From NCBI GenBank assembly GCA_011392765.1, contig WYCW01000004.1, positions 699,846 to 763,845 of the forward strand: a stretch of 64,000 nucleotides of DNA, in the 5' to 3' direction. Source of the DNA: Candidatus Thiosymbion ectosymbiont of Catanema sp. Cochon2018. GTDB taxonomy: Bacteria > Pseudomonadota > Gammaproteobacteria > Chromatiales > Chromatiaceae. The notes below the pieces were generated by a model. The model did not search any database and had not been told where the DNA came from. It saw nothing but the letters and a program-made list of their open reading frames with translations. Below are positions 43,681-52,457 of the stretch, in pieces (within the stretch, counting starts at the first letter, position 1; the number at the start of each line of letters is the position of its first letter). A program made the translations under genes and the position numbers.

Positions 43681-43724
43681 CGATCGAAGCGATCGGGTCA
43701 TTTTTCCTATACTCAATCTAAACT

Positions 43725-43870
43725 GAGAAGCTGTCTAAAAACTAACACATTGATTTAAAAGCGGTAGGCTGGAGCAGGGAACGAACCCCAGCTTTGGTTA
43801 TTGCTGGGTTTTGGCCGTCCCTGGCCGTAACCCAGCCTACGGCCTACGGTCCCTTTTTAGACAGCCTCTA
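43725..43870 (-). mobile_element. MITE-like element family I, copy 5 (reverse)
   Basis: GAGAAGCTGTCTAAAAACTA to TTTTTAGACAGCCTCTA, 146 bases. Confidence 0.85.
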
Positions 43871-43882
43871 AGCCTCCGCACC

Positions 43883-44230
43883 CTATCCCAAAAGATCGAG
43901 GAGCGACATGCTGGGGAGGGATGTCCGAATATGCTGGCGGGTCCGAATATGCCGGCGGGTCCGAATATGCCGCAGGGTCCGAATATTCCGGAGGGTCCGA
44001 ATACCCTGGTTAGCCGGCGTACCCTGAAGGCCGCCCAGCAGACCACCGATGAGGGGCAGACCGCCGCCTCCCCCCAGCAGGCCGCCGACGAGGGGCAAAC
44101 CGCCGCCGCCTCCCCCCAGCAGGCCACCGACAAGGGGCAGACCGCCACCGCCTCCCCCCAGCAGATCGCCGACGAGGGGCAGACCTCCCTGGAGGGTGTT
44201 TCCTGTGGGATTGGATGGAACTATGCTCAT
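43883..44230 (-). CDS. Glycine-rich repeat protein of unknown function
   Basis: 115 residues from ATG 44230, which has GAGGAGGA four bases upstream. Composition is extreme: four repeats of GGLPLVGGLLGGGGG, then a run of arginine-rich six-residue repeats (HIRTRR) from an 18-base DNA unit (CCGAATATGCCGGCGGGT). The C-terminus SLLDLLG is hydrophobic. The arginine-rich part may be a frameshifted read of a hydrophobic GIFGPA repeat seen in another reverse frame. A long plus-strand frame also exists, but the reverse RBS favours this one. Possibly a cell-surface or structural protein; function unknown. Confidence 0.45.
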   Translation of the reverse strand: MSIVPSNPTGNTLQGGLPLVGDLLGGGGGGLPLVGGLLGGGGGGLPLVGGLLGGGGGLPLIGGLLGGLQGTPANQGIRTLRNIRTLRHIRTRRHIRTRQHIRTSLPSMSLLDLLG

Positions 44231-44283
44231 GATTCCTCCTCCTCGCACCTTGTCGGTGCGCAAAACAGCTCACAATCGCCCTG

Positions 44284-44465
44284 GTGATGAATGATGAATG
44301 ATGAATGCGGAATATTCATCACTCATCACTCATCACTCATCACTCATCACTCATCACTCATCACTCATCACTCATCACTCATCACTCATCACTCATCACT
44401 CATCAAGTTCAGACCCGTGTCGACAGCCTCCGGTTCCATTCATCATTCCGCATTCATCATTCATC
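44284..44465. repeat. Large inverted heptamer array at the pyrB stop codon
   Basis: Left arm ATGAATGATGAATGATGAAT then ATGCGGAA, a run of about ten tandem CATCACT units, and right arm ATTCATCATTCCGCATTCATC. The pyrB frame ends GAT GAA TGA within the right arm. Confidence 0.85.
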
Positions 44466-45458
44466 ACCCCGCCACCCACGGGTCTCTTCCTGGGCGTGCA
44501 GATTCTTAGGTCCGATGCACATGGACATGATCGCCATGCGTACTGCGATGCCGTTGCTGACCTGCTCCAGGACCACCGAGCGCCGACCGTCGGCCACCTG
44601 GGAGTCCATTTCCACCCCCCGGTTGATGGGTCCGGGATGCATGACGATGGCGTCCGGCTTGGCGGTACCGAGCCGTTCCTCGGTCAGACCGAAGAGCTGG
44701 AAGTACTCGTGTTCGCTCGGGAGCATGGCCCCCTGCATCCGCTCGCGCTGCAGGCGCAGCATGATGATGACGTCGGCATCCCGGACCCCTTCGCGCAGAT
44801 CATGGAAGATGCGGGCTCCCAGGGTCTGCGCATGGGCGGGGATCAGGGTCCGCGGGGCGATGATGCGGACCTCGCCGGTCCCGAGCGTGTTCAATGCCAG
44901 GAGCTGGGACCGGGCCACTCGTGAGTGGAGGATGTCCCCGATCACGGCCACGCACAGGTCGGCGAACTTCCCCTTGTGCCGGCGGATGGTGAACATGTCC
45001 AGCATTCCCTGGGTAGGGTGAGAGTGGCGGCCGTCACCGGCGTTGATGATGCTGACGTGGGGGCTCACGTGTTCGGCGATGAAGTGGGCTGCACCGCTCT
45101 CGGCGTGGCGCACCACGAACATGTCCACGTGCATGGCCTCCAGGTTGCGTAGGGTGTCGAGCAGGGTCTCCCCCTTGGCGGTGGCCGAGGTACCGATGTC
45201 GAGGTTGAGCACGTCCGCGGAGAGTCGCTTGGCGGCGAGCTCGAAGGTCGTGCGGGTACGGGTGCTGGTCTCGAAGAAGAGGTTGGCGACAATCTTGCCC
45301 CGACACAGGGGAACCTTCTTGACCGCCTGCTCGGCGATCCCGAGAAAGCCTTCGGTCTGGTCCAGGATCGCGGTCAGCAACTCACGGCTCAGGCCCTCGA
45401 TGGTGAGGAAGTGTTTGAGGTTTCCCTGCGCATCGAGCTGGATGGCGGACGGGTTCAT
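44457..45458 (-). CDS. pyrB: Aspartate carbamoyltransferase catalytic subunit
   Basis: 333 residues. Carbamoyl-phosphate loop [61 protein letters not shown]. It makes carbamoyl-aspartate in pyrimidine synthesis and is expected to assemble with the PyrC' product. The start overlaps pyrR by four bases (ATGA). The last residues RGWRGDE and the stop codon come from the adjoining heptamer repeat. Confidence 0.96.
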   Translation of the reverse strand: MNPSAIQLDAQGNLKHFLTIEGLSRELLTAILDQTEGFLGIAEQAVKKVPLCRGKIVANLFFETSTRTRTTFELAAKRLSADVLNLDIGTSATAKGETLLDTLRNLEAMHVDMFVVRHAESGAAHFIAEHVSPHVSIINAGDGRHSHPTQGMLDMFTIRRHKGKFADLCVAVIGDILHSRVARSQLLALNTLGTGEVRIIAPRTLIPAHAQTLGARIFHDLREGVRDADVIIMLRLQRERMQGAMLPSEHEYFQLFGLTEERLGTAKPDAIVMHPGPINRGVEMDSQVADGRRSVVLEQVSNGIAVRMAIMSMCIGPKNLHAQEETRGWRGDE

Positions 45459-46021
45459 GGCGGTGCTGCCACTGGCCCATTGGTCTCGCTGCGTTCCGGT
45501 GGAATCCGACCCAGGACGAGCTGCAGCGGGTCCGGGCCGATGAGTTTGAGCTGTTCCCCGGGTTTGAGCTGGGCCCGTACTCCCACCAGGTTGGGCTCGA
45601 TCGGCAGCTCCCGACCGTCGCGCTCGGCCAGGGCGACCAACAGGACCGAGGCCGGCCGACCATAGTCGAACAGGATGTTCAGCGCGGCGCGAATGGTACG
45701 CCCGGTATGTAGCACATCGTCCACCAATACGATGTGGCGGTCGTCCACCGGTACCGGGATCCGGGATGGGCGCACCTGCGGATGGATGCCGATGCGGGTG
45801 AAATCGTCGCGGTAGAAGGAGATGTCGAGTTGACCCAAGGGCTCGGTGAGGGCGATCTGGTCATGCAGGCACTGCGCCACCCAGACCCCGCCGGTGTGGA
45901 CGCCGATCATCAGGGGTTCGGCGATGCGCCGGACCTTCAGCAGGGTCGCCAGGTCGTTGCCCAGGCTTCGGATGCAAGCCTCGACCTCGGAGGCGGTTTT
46001 CCAGACGTCGGTGTTACTCAC
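45455..46021 (-). CDS. pyrR: Bifunctional pyr operon regulator/uracil phosphoribosyltransferase-type PyrR
   Basis: 188 residues. PRTase fold with PRPP-binding motif [39 protein letters not shown] and [13 protein letters not shown] fit PyrR. In Gram-positives it attenuates pyr mRNA; in gammaproteobacteria it is part of a yqgE-ruvX-pyrR-pyrB-pyrC' run. Here an insert separates it from ruvX. No attenuator was identified upstream. Confidence 0.93.
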   Translation of the reverse strand: MSNTDVWKTASEVEACIRSLGNDLATLLKVRRIAEPLMIGVHTGGVWVAQCLHDQIALTEPLGQLDISFYRDDFTRIGIHPQVRPSRIPVPVDDRHIVLVDDVLHTGRTIRAALNILFDYGRPASVLLVALAERDGRELPIEPNLVGVRAQLKPGEQLKLIGPDPLQLVLGRIPPERSETNGPVAAPP

Positions 46022-46143
46022 AGGTTCCAGGCGCAGAATCGGTTGTTGAACCTAAGGAATTGTTTGGACCGCAAAGGCGCATATCAACCACGAAAAGACA
46101 AATTGGGCATTAATGATCTTTTGCCAGATGTCTTTTTTCTCGT

Positions 46144-46638
46144 TCAATCTCTCGTGTATGCCAAAAGGTTGCCATACTTCGCATAGAGCTGGTCATATAA
46201 CAAATCTCGGCTACGACTGGATGTTATCCGCGCTGTCTCGAACTCCTTCACAATATCGATGCACGCCCGCACGAACCTGGGTTCGAGCTTTGCATCAGCA
46301 ACCATCGTCGTATCTTTGTCAGATAGAATGCCGCCCTCGTGTAATATGGGTTTGAGGTAAAAATTGAAATTATAATCCTCTGTTGATTCTATCGTATAAA
46401 TCATAACGTGCTTGATAACCTGCTCGTCCTTTTTCTTCAGTGAAACAATACATGATTCCGGTATGGGGGTTATTTGCTGGCCGGCCTGGTAATCCAGAAG
46501 CGTCCCCGAATCGCTCAGAATATCGAGCCAGACATTCTGAAGCAGGAAAAAACTCTCCGGGTTTTCCGGCCATTCGTCATAGGGGAAATTGCCCTTTTTC
46601 GAATACTCATGCAGTATCGATTCGATCACGGATAGCAC
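46144..46638 (-). CDS. Hypothetical protein, possible immunity partner
   Basis: 164 residues, no recognised family. Mixed alpha/beta composition (VWLDILSDSGTLLDYQAGQQITPIPES..., AKLEPRFVRACIDIVKEFETARI). More AT-rich than the flanking pyr genes. It follows the toxin-like gene by six bases on the reverse strand, the usual position for an immunity gene. Function inferred from context only. Confidence 0.55.
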   Translation of the reverse strand: MLSVIESILHEYSKKGNFPYDEWPENPESFFLLQNVWLDILSDSGTLLDYQAGQQITPIPESCIVSLKKKDEQVIKHVMIYTIESTEDYNFNFYLKPILHEGGILSDKDTTMVADAKLEPRFVRACIDIVKEFETARITSSRSRDLLYDQLYAKYGNLLAYTRD

Positions 46639-46644
46639 CTCCGT

Positions 46645-47226
46645 TCAGAAGAGAAACGCATTGATTGCCCCGAAGACGTTTATATCATAACGAATTCTCT
46701 CAGAAAGGTGTTTTTGAACACGATGTTCGCCAGGTTGCAAGCCATATGGAGGGCAACGTTGTATGAAAGAAGCCGTCGCCGCAAACACCCCGAGCCTTTC
46801 TATTTCGCGGAAATTCCTGCGTGACGTTTTCTCCTCGGCAAGAAGATGGGTTGCCCCCAGGATGGTAAGTCCTTCGCGGGTGGTTACGGTTCGCCCCTTT
46901 CGAAAATAGGGTCCAAGAGAGAGGGTCGATCCACTGTCGGGACCGATCAGATTGCCCTGTGCTTGAATAACGATCTCACACCACTTGCATTTCTCGCAGC
47001 CCTCACGGCGACGTTTTTCCCTGGATCTTTCCCCGACTTTTCCCAGAATCTCCTCCGCCTCATCCTCCTCGATATCTATCCAGTCACCAACGATATCGAC
47101 TACTTCCGAGAGAATCACACCACCCACGATTACGGTGGTTGTGATTCCTAGCGTAACCAGCAAGGCTTCCAACGCCTTTTCTAATAATGGCAAAATCCAC
47201 GGTGCTGCGGCGGCCGGTCCACCCAC
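46645..47226 (-). CDS. Putative polymorphic toxin with hydrophobic N-terminus
   Basis: 193 residues. N-terminal hydrophobic segment (PWILPLLEKALEALLVTLGITTTVIVGGVILSEVV), a charged stretch (EEDEAEEILGKVGERSREKRRREG), then a cysteine-containing C-terminal domain (CEKCKWCEIVIQAQGNLIGPDSGSTLSLGPYF..., FREIERLGVFAATASFIQRCPPYG, HRVQKHLSERIRYDI) that looks like a small enzymatic toxin. The family is not certain. It forms a three-gene unit with the genes on either side. Confidence 0.5.
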   Translation of the reverse strand: MGGPAAAAPWILPLLEKALEALLVTLGITTTVIVGGVILSEVVDIVGDWIDIEEDEAEEILGKVGERSREKRRREGCEKCKWCEIVIQAQGNLIGPDSGSTLSLGPYFRKGRTVTTREGLTILGATHLLAEEKTSRRNFREIERLGVFAATASFIQRCPPYGLQPGEHRVQKHLSERIRYDINVFGAINAFLF

Positions 47227-47329
47227 AATTAAATTCTCCCGCTTCCGTCAGTCTTATGTGACATGTTTTCGAGTAACCGTTCACCCCCCTCCAGATTTTG
47301 GCTAGATTCAGAGATAACCCCTTGATTTC

Positions 47330-47725
47330 TCATTTCCGGGATGTGGAACCGAGAGGGGGGGCCGAACGGTTGCGTTTTCGAAGCCCGTAACGAATCAATC
47401 GATAGACGCAATCAGCGCGGGTTTCCGGATGAACTCGCGTGTCTCGAAGATACTTCGCTATATCGCGGGAATCAGGCGAATCCAGCGATATAACGAATAA
47501 AGCTATTGTAAGCTTCACATAACTTTCATAAGAAATATCCGGATATGGATCCAGCAGGGAGGCACAGGAATCATACGCTTCCTCCAGCCGGGCGTTAAAT
47601 AGCTTCACAGAAAAATCTTCCTTGACTTTGATCTTCTTCCTGGCATGAGCAAGAACTCCTTGCCGGAAGCGATCATGATACGAACGAGCCAACTCGTCAA
47701 CCTGTTCTTGTCTTAAGGTTAGCAT
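47330..47725 (-). CDS. Small helical protein resembling T6SS effector-adjacent proteins
   Basis: 131 residues (MLTLRQEQVDELARSYHDRFRQGVLAHARKKIKVKEDFSVKLFNARLEEAYDSCASLL...). The LRxEQxxxLxxxxxxRFxxxxxxHxR start, followed by a helical region with SYESYVKLTIALFVIS, is reminiscent of small proteins encoded just upstream of type VI secretion effectors. It leads the three-gene unit inserted between ruvX and pyrR. Assignment is tentative. Confidence 0.5.
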   Translation of the reverse strand: MLTLRQEQVDELARSYHDRFRQGVLAHARKKIKVKEDFSVKLFNARLEEAYDSCASLLDPYPDISYESYVKLTIALFVISLDSPDSRDIAKYLRDTRVHPETRADCVYRLIRYGLRKRNRSAPPLGSTSRK

Positions 47726-47898
47726 TTTTTCAATATCTCAGAAAAATCATGTCGTTGTCGGCTGTTATATGGACGTCTTTTTTTCTCTCATAATCTATCC
47801 GCAGATTACGCAGATTACGCAGATTACGCAGATTTTCGCAGATGAAAAACGGAAATAATTATTCAGTTGTCAGGGGGCGGAATTCTGATAACTGCCCC

Positions 47899-48303
47899 CT
47901 AACTCGCCATGTCCGTCAGCCAGGTCTCCAGGATCAGCCTGGCCGCCATCGCGTCGATCGCCTCCCGGGAGGCCGTGCCCCGACCGAGCCGCCGGCTCGC
48001 CTCCAGGGAAGTAAGACGCTCGTCCACCAGGTACACTTCCAGCCCATAACGGCCCTTGAGCTGACGTGCGAAACGCCGTGCCCCCGGCGCCCCCGTGCTT
48101 TCCGTGTCGTCCATATTGAAAGGCAGGCCGACCACCGCGCCCTGTGGCTGCCATTCGTGTACCAGCTGCTCGATCCTGGCCCAGTCCGGCCGGTTCCGGC
48201 GGCTGCGGATGGTCGTGAGGGCCGTGGCCGAGCCGGTGATCGTCTGACCGATGGCGACCCCGATCTTGCGCGGGCCGAAGTCGAAACCGAGCAGAACATC
48301 CAT
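47899..48303 (-). CDS. ruvX: Putative Holliday junction resolvase RuvX (YqgF)
   Basis: 134 residues. RNase H-like start LGFDFGPRKIGVAIGQ with the catalytic Asp, VVGLPFNMDDTES, and YLVDERLTSLEA. In bacteria YqgF acts in rRNA maturation or junction resolution. Its start directly follows the yqgE stop with no gap. Downstream, a repeat and then the toxin-like insert replace the usual pyrR neighbour. Confidence 0.93.
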   Translation of the reverse strand: MDVLLGFDFGPRKIGVAIGQTITGSATALTTIRSRRNRPDWARIEQLVHEWQPQGAVVGLPFNMDDTESTGAPGARRFARQLKGRYGLEVYLVDERLTSLEASRRLGRGTASREAIDAMAARLILETWLTDMAS

Positions 48304-48867
48304 TCAGGCGTGTCCGGCCTGGCCGCTCATCAGATTCATATCGACCCCCAGCAGATTGGCGGCCGCCTGCCAGCGTGCACCGGCCGGTACGCGGAAGAGG
48401 ATCTCCTCGTTCGCAGGACCACTCAACCAGGCGTTGGCGCTGATTTCCTGTTCGAGCTGCCCTCCGCCCCAGCCCGCATAACCCAGAGCGATCAGCCGGT
48501 GGTCCGGCCCCCTGCCGTCGGCGATGGCTTCGAGGACATCCCGCGAGGTGGTTATGCTGATTTCCGAGGTAATACCGAGGGTCGAGTCGAATCTTTCAGC
48601 GGCGGAATGGAGCACGAATCCGCGTTCCGGCTGCACGGGTCCTCCGAGATATACCGCAGCTTCGAGTACCCGGCGGTCATTGCTCTCGATATCGAGTTGA
48701 TCGAGCATCTCGCCCAGCCGAATGTCCATGGGCCGGTTGATCACGATGCCCATGGCCCCCTGCTCCGTGTGCTCGCAGACGTAGGCGACCGTGCGCGAGA
48801 AATTCGGGTCCTGCAGGCCCGGCATCGCGATCAGGAAGTGGTTGGTCAAAGAAGTCGTGAAAGACAT
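48304..48867 (-). CDS. YqgE/AlgH family protein
   Basis: 187 residues from ATG 48867 (MSFTTSLTNHFLIAMPGLQDPNF). Family segments RTVAYVCEHTEQGAMGIVINRPMDI, VYLGGPVQPERGFVLHS, and ALGYAGWGGGQLEQEISANAWLS are all present. The biochemical role is unclear; it heads the conserved yqgE-ruvX-pyr run. Confidence 0.93.
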   Translation of the reverse strand: MSFTTSLTNHFLIAMPGLQDPNFSRTVAYVCEHTEQGAMGIVINRPMDIRLGEMLDQLDIESNDRRVLEAAVYLGGPVQPERGFVLHSAAERFDSTLGITSEISITTSRDVLEAIADGRGPDHRLIALGYAGWGGGQLEQEISANAWLSGPANEEILFRVPAGARWQAAANLLGVDMNLMSGQAGHA

Positions 48868-49094
48868 AGCTATAGTATCCAGCCGGATCGGGACGGTGGC
48901 AAGTGGGGCGGTAAAGTGCGGGTAAATCGCCCGTAGGATGGACGTAGGATGCGGTGAGCGCGGTACACCGTAGCAGGAATACACCAGTCCCGACCGCGAA
49001 CCGCATCAATGGATGCCCGGCCAGCGGCGAACCGCATCTTTGGATGGTCCGTGCCCGATAGTCGGTGTTCCCTGTCGGGCACGCCGTCTGCCTA

Positions 49095-49275
49095 CGGAGG
49101 GTGTCGAAAAAGCCCAAATCGGGATCGGGATCGTAATCGGAATTTCGATTGCGATCCCGATTTCGATTTCGATTTCGATCTACCCAGACTCTCCAACGGC
49201 TGGTTGGGTGTAGGAGCTGGGGCCTTACCAGCAAAATCAGATGAAACGGGATCGTCGGGGCACGGTGTGCCGTGC
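49095..49275. repeat. Hexanucleotide tract with conserved flank, copy 2
   Basis: GATTTCGATTTCGATTTCGA tract between AAAAGCCCAAATCGGGATCG and CTCTCCAACGGCTGGTTGGG. The tract composition differs from copy 1 while the flanks match. Confidence 0.75.
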
Positions 49276-49596
49276 CCCCTTTGCAACACCCTCTGCGGGA
49301 GAGGGGGTGCCCCGAACGCAGTGAGGGGCCGGGGAGAGGGCGAACGAAAAACCGCGACCGATCATAAACGGCGCCGGTGATGCTTATTTCAACCGCTTTG
49401 CGATAGATAGCATCATCAAAACCAATAGTGAAAAAGAAGCGGTTCGCTGCTTGCCTGTCCCGTCCATTGATGCGGTTCGGCCAAGCTCCCTCCGCGTCCC
49501 TGCGTCGGGACGGCGCCTGGCCTCACCATATCCTACGGGCCTTGCTCAACCGAGTCGGTTTGCTGCGTGAGCCTGCCTGCAGGCATCCAGGTCTGC

Positions 49597-49640
49597 CAGG
49601 GTTATGTTTTTGGGAAGGTTTATACGCGCTCGCCCTGTCC
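49597..49640 (+). repeat. Dispersed GAGCGCGTATAAA element, copy 5
   Basis: GGGTTATGTTTTTGGGAAGG then TTTATACGCGCTCGCCCTG. A divergent half of MITE family I follows at 49651-49766. The whole interval 48868-49829 is gene-free repeat DNA, including GGATGCGGTGAGCG-type words. Confidence 0.6.
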
Positions 49641-49829
49641 GCTACCGTAGTCGGGAGTAGAGGAACGAAACCCAGCGTTTAGGGGTTAGCCTGGTCTGCC
49701 GGGTATCGTTCCTCGACCCAGCCTACCAGTTTAAAATCAATGTGTTAGCTTTCAGACAGCCTCTTACTTCTTTGAGGTGCTCCACGATCAACCCCTCGCC
49801 GATGGGGTATCCCCTTCTGCCAAGCGCGC

Positions 49830-52379
49830 ATGAAGCTCGATCCCCGCTTTGGATATCAGGGTACACAACCTCTTGCTTTCCAGCTAACTTATTCATTCGG
49901 TTGCCCTGACGGAGCCTTGATCAGGGATCGAAAGGAATGGTATACCTCCACCTGGATTTTCCGCTTCGTTAACCTGATCCGACCGATGTCCCCACACGGA
50001 ACCCCTTCGGCCCCTAAGACTGCGCCTTCCCTCAACCTGGGCGACACTGCCGTATTCTGGTTACTCGGAAGCATCCTTGTCTTTGCCCCCCTGCTGCGTC
50101 CCAGTCAGTCCGCGCTTGCCTTGTCGGTCCTCGAGCTGCTCTCGGTTTTTCTGCTGGCCATCATCTTATGGCGACCTCGCAGGAATCTCATCACACGCCC
50201 GGAGGCCATAGTACTGATCCTGCTTTTTGTATTACCCCTGTTATATCTGATCCCATTGCCGGCAGGTCTGGTCGAACGACTTCCCGGTCGTGAGCCATAC
50301 CTAACCGGGCGGGCGCTCTTGGCGGGAGAGGAGGAAGCAGGCGGGTTCGCCCCCCTATCGCTCTATCCTCTGGAGACCGAATCCGCGTTGTTGCTGCTAC
50401 TCTTACCGATCGCGGTCTTCATCGGCACCCGGACCCTCGATGCATCCCGCACGCTCCGGTTCGTTCCCCTGCTGTTGGCGCTGGCGGCCTTACAATCGCT
50501 TCTCGGGCTCCTCCAGTACGGCGCCAGCGAGGGGAGTCCCCTACTCCTGGGCATGCAGCTTCCCGAAATCCAAAGCGCCAAAGGTACCTATACCAACCGT
50601 AACCACTTCGCCGGGTGGTTGGCAATGCTGTTGCCTGTCGCCCTCGCGCTCATGCTCTACTCCGTCGGTCGGGATCATACCTCCGCGGGGCGAGGATGGA
50701 GGCAACGGATGGTCTTCTTCGCCTCCATGCGGGGACATGCAGCGTTCGTGTATGGAGTGATCGCGTTGTTGCTGTTGGTCGGTATCGTCTTCACCCGTTC
50801 GCGCACCGGACTCGCGCTGAGCATACTGGCGTTGTTGTTGTCGATGCCGGTGTTCGCGCAGCGTATCGGCGGTAACAATGTCTACGGGTCGGTGGGGACC
50901 ATCATCGCCGTGGCGGTAGGGATTGGAATCGCCGTCGGCCTGGTGCCGGTGCTCGATCGGTTCTCCGTCGCCGGGACCATCCAGGATGACCGCTGGACCA
51001 TTTTCTCGGCGACGCTCAACGGCATCGGCGCCTTTTTACCGATCGGGAGCGGACCGGGCAGCTACTCCGATGTTTTCCCGATCTTTCAGCCGCTGGAGTT
51101 GGGCCGCTGGTTCATCAACCACGCGCACAACGATTATCTGGAGTGGCTGTTCGAAGGCGGCCTTCTCTCGGCCGCGCTGATCCTGCTGCTGCTCGTGCTC
51201 TATGCCCGACAGTGGACCCGGGTGTGGACCCGGAACAGGTGGTCGCGTTTCCGTTTCGTGCAGGTCGCCGCGGGGATCGGAATCTTGTTGCTGCTCTTGT
51301 ATGGTCTTTCGGACTTCAATCTGCACAACCCGGCCAATATCGCTTATTTTGCCTTTCTGGCCGGTGTGTTTTTCTCGCCGCCGGGGAAAGAAGTCAGACC
51401 CAAGCGAGGTCGCGCCCGGCGGCCAAAAGGAACCCGCTCCGCATCCTCGACAGCTGCAAAGGAACAGCTGGCGACGCCGGTTCGGAAGCAGGCCGCACCC
51501 AGCCGGCCCAAGCAAGAAGGTCGTACCTCGCGGTTAAAAGAAATTCGTTCCGGATTTTCGGCATCCGCGAGGAAGCAGCCATCGGCACGGGCTCGGAACC
51601 AGGCCGAATCCGTCCGGCCCAAGAAGCGTCGCACCCCGCGGCTGAAAGAAACCCCCTCCACTTTCTCGGCGCCCGCCGGGGAACAGCCATCGGCGCCGGT
51701 TCGGAGCGATGAGCAAAGTACCGGCACGGGCCTCGACGATCGAGATGACCGGAAACAAGCGCGGAACGCCGACGAGTCGGTGGGAGACCGCGACCTGGCC
51801 GTCGGCCTGAACCGCACCCGTGAGACGATCGTTAAGCTGGCGCACCGTATGCCGAGATTGCTCCTGGTCCAAGTGGGAGAAACGTTCGACAAGGAGACCT
51901 TGGCCTCCGAAATACGGGCGCTCGGGCGCCGCTTGACGGTCTATATCCAGGCGGTCGAGCAGCAGCTCGAGCAGATAAGTAACGATCGGCCCATGCCGGT
52001 ACGAGACCTCGATCGCTCGCCGGTGGACCCAGGACCGACAGGGGAGGGAAAGCTCGGAGGTAATGTTTCTCGCCGGGGCGATCTCGAGGCGCTGCAGGAG
52101 GACCTCGACTCCGTACTTGCAGCCGTGGATGCCTTCGTCGACCACCCGGATCGTGACGACGGCCTCTCGGATTTCGGTGCAAAGCTCCGGGATGCCGAGC
52201 AGCGATGCCGGGCAATCGCCGATGAGTCGGCCGAGGCGTCGCAGGGTACGCAGTCGCAGCAGCGGGATACAGCGGGACATGAGCCGATAACTGCGCAGAA
52301 ACCTGAGCCGGGCGGAGCCGAAGATGAGGCGCTTGCTGAAGAAACCAAGGCCGGACAGGCTACTCGACCGAACCTATGA
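49830..52379 (+). CDS. O-antigen ligase/polymerase-like membrane protein with basic repeat tail
   Basis: Up to 849 residues; ATG 49986 (MSPHGTPSAPKTAPS) may be the true start. About ten to twelve membrane helices occupy the first 530 residues, with the Wzy_C/O-antigen ligase signature GTYTNRNHFAGWLAMLLP and the periplasmic INHAHNDYLEWLFEGG, both conserved in that family. It would join or ligate polysaccharide repeat units on the outer face of the inner membrane. Unusually, a cytoplasmic tail of about 320 residues follows, containing three 35-residue basic repeats (RPK..RLKE.RS.FSA.A.KQPSA) then a helical acidic domain. The tail has no known homologue in the family. Confidence 0.85.
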   Translation: MKLDPRFGYQGTQPLAFQLTYSFGCPDGALIRDRKEWYTSTWIFRFVNLIRPMSPHGTPSAPKTAPSLNLGDTAVFWLLGSILVFAPLLRPSQSALALSVLELLSVFLLAIILWRPRRNLITRPEAIVLILLFVLPLLYLIPLPAGLVERLPGREPYLTGRALLAGEEEAGGFAPLSLYPLETESALLLLLLPIAVFIGTRTLDASRTLRFVPLLLALAALQSLLGLLQYGASEGSPLLLGMQLPEIQSAKGTYTNRNHFAGWLAMLLPVALALMLYSVGRDHTSAGRGWRQRMVFFASMRGHAAFVYGVIALLLLVGIVFTRSRTGLALSILALLLSMPVFAQRIGGNNVYGSVGTIIAVAVGIGIAVGLVPVLDRFSVAGTIQDDRWTIFSATLNGIGAFLPIGSGPGSYSDVFPIFQPLELGRWFINHAHNDYLEWLFEGGLLSAALILLLLVLYARQWTRVWTRNRWSRFRFVQVAAGIGILLLLLYGLSDFNLHNPANIAYFAFLAGVFFSPPGKEVRPKRGRARRPKGTRSASSTAAKEQLATPVRKQAAPSRPKQEGRTSRLKEIRSGFSASARKQPSARARNQAESVRPKKRRTPRLKETPSTFSAPAGEQPSAPVRSDEQSTGTGLDDRDDRKQARNADESVGDRDLAVGLNRTRETIVKLAHRMPRLLLVQVGETFDKETLASEIRALGRRLTVYIQAVEQQLEQISNDRPMPVRDLDRSPVDPGPTGEGKLGGNVSRRGDLEALQEDLDSVLAAVDAFVDHPDRDDGLSDFGAKLRDAEQRCRAIADESAEASQGTQSQQRDTAGHEPITAQKPEPGGAEDEALAEETKAGQATRPNL

Positions 52380-52457
52380 CTATACCTGGAGCGAGTGCGT
52401 ATAAATTATCATGGAATCCCGACCACGGAATGCCGGAGGGCACGACCAGCCTGAGCC

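Noticed and set aside
43811..44287. Plus-strand 158-codon frame with GPNMPA repeats
   Set aside because: No ribosome-binding site; starts inside a MITE. The reverse frame has a strong RBS, though both remain possible.
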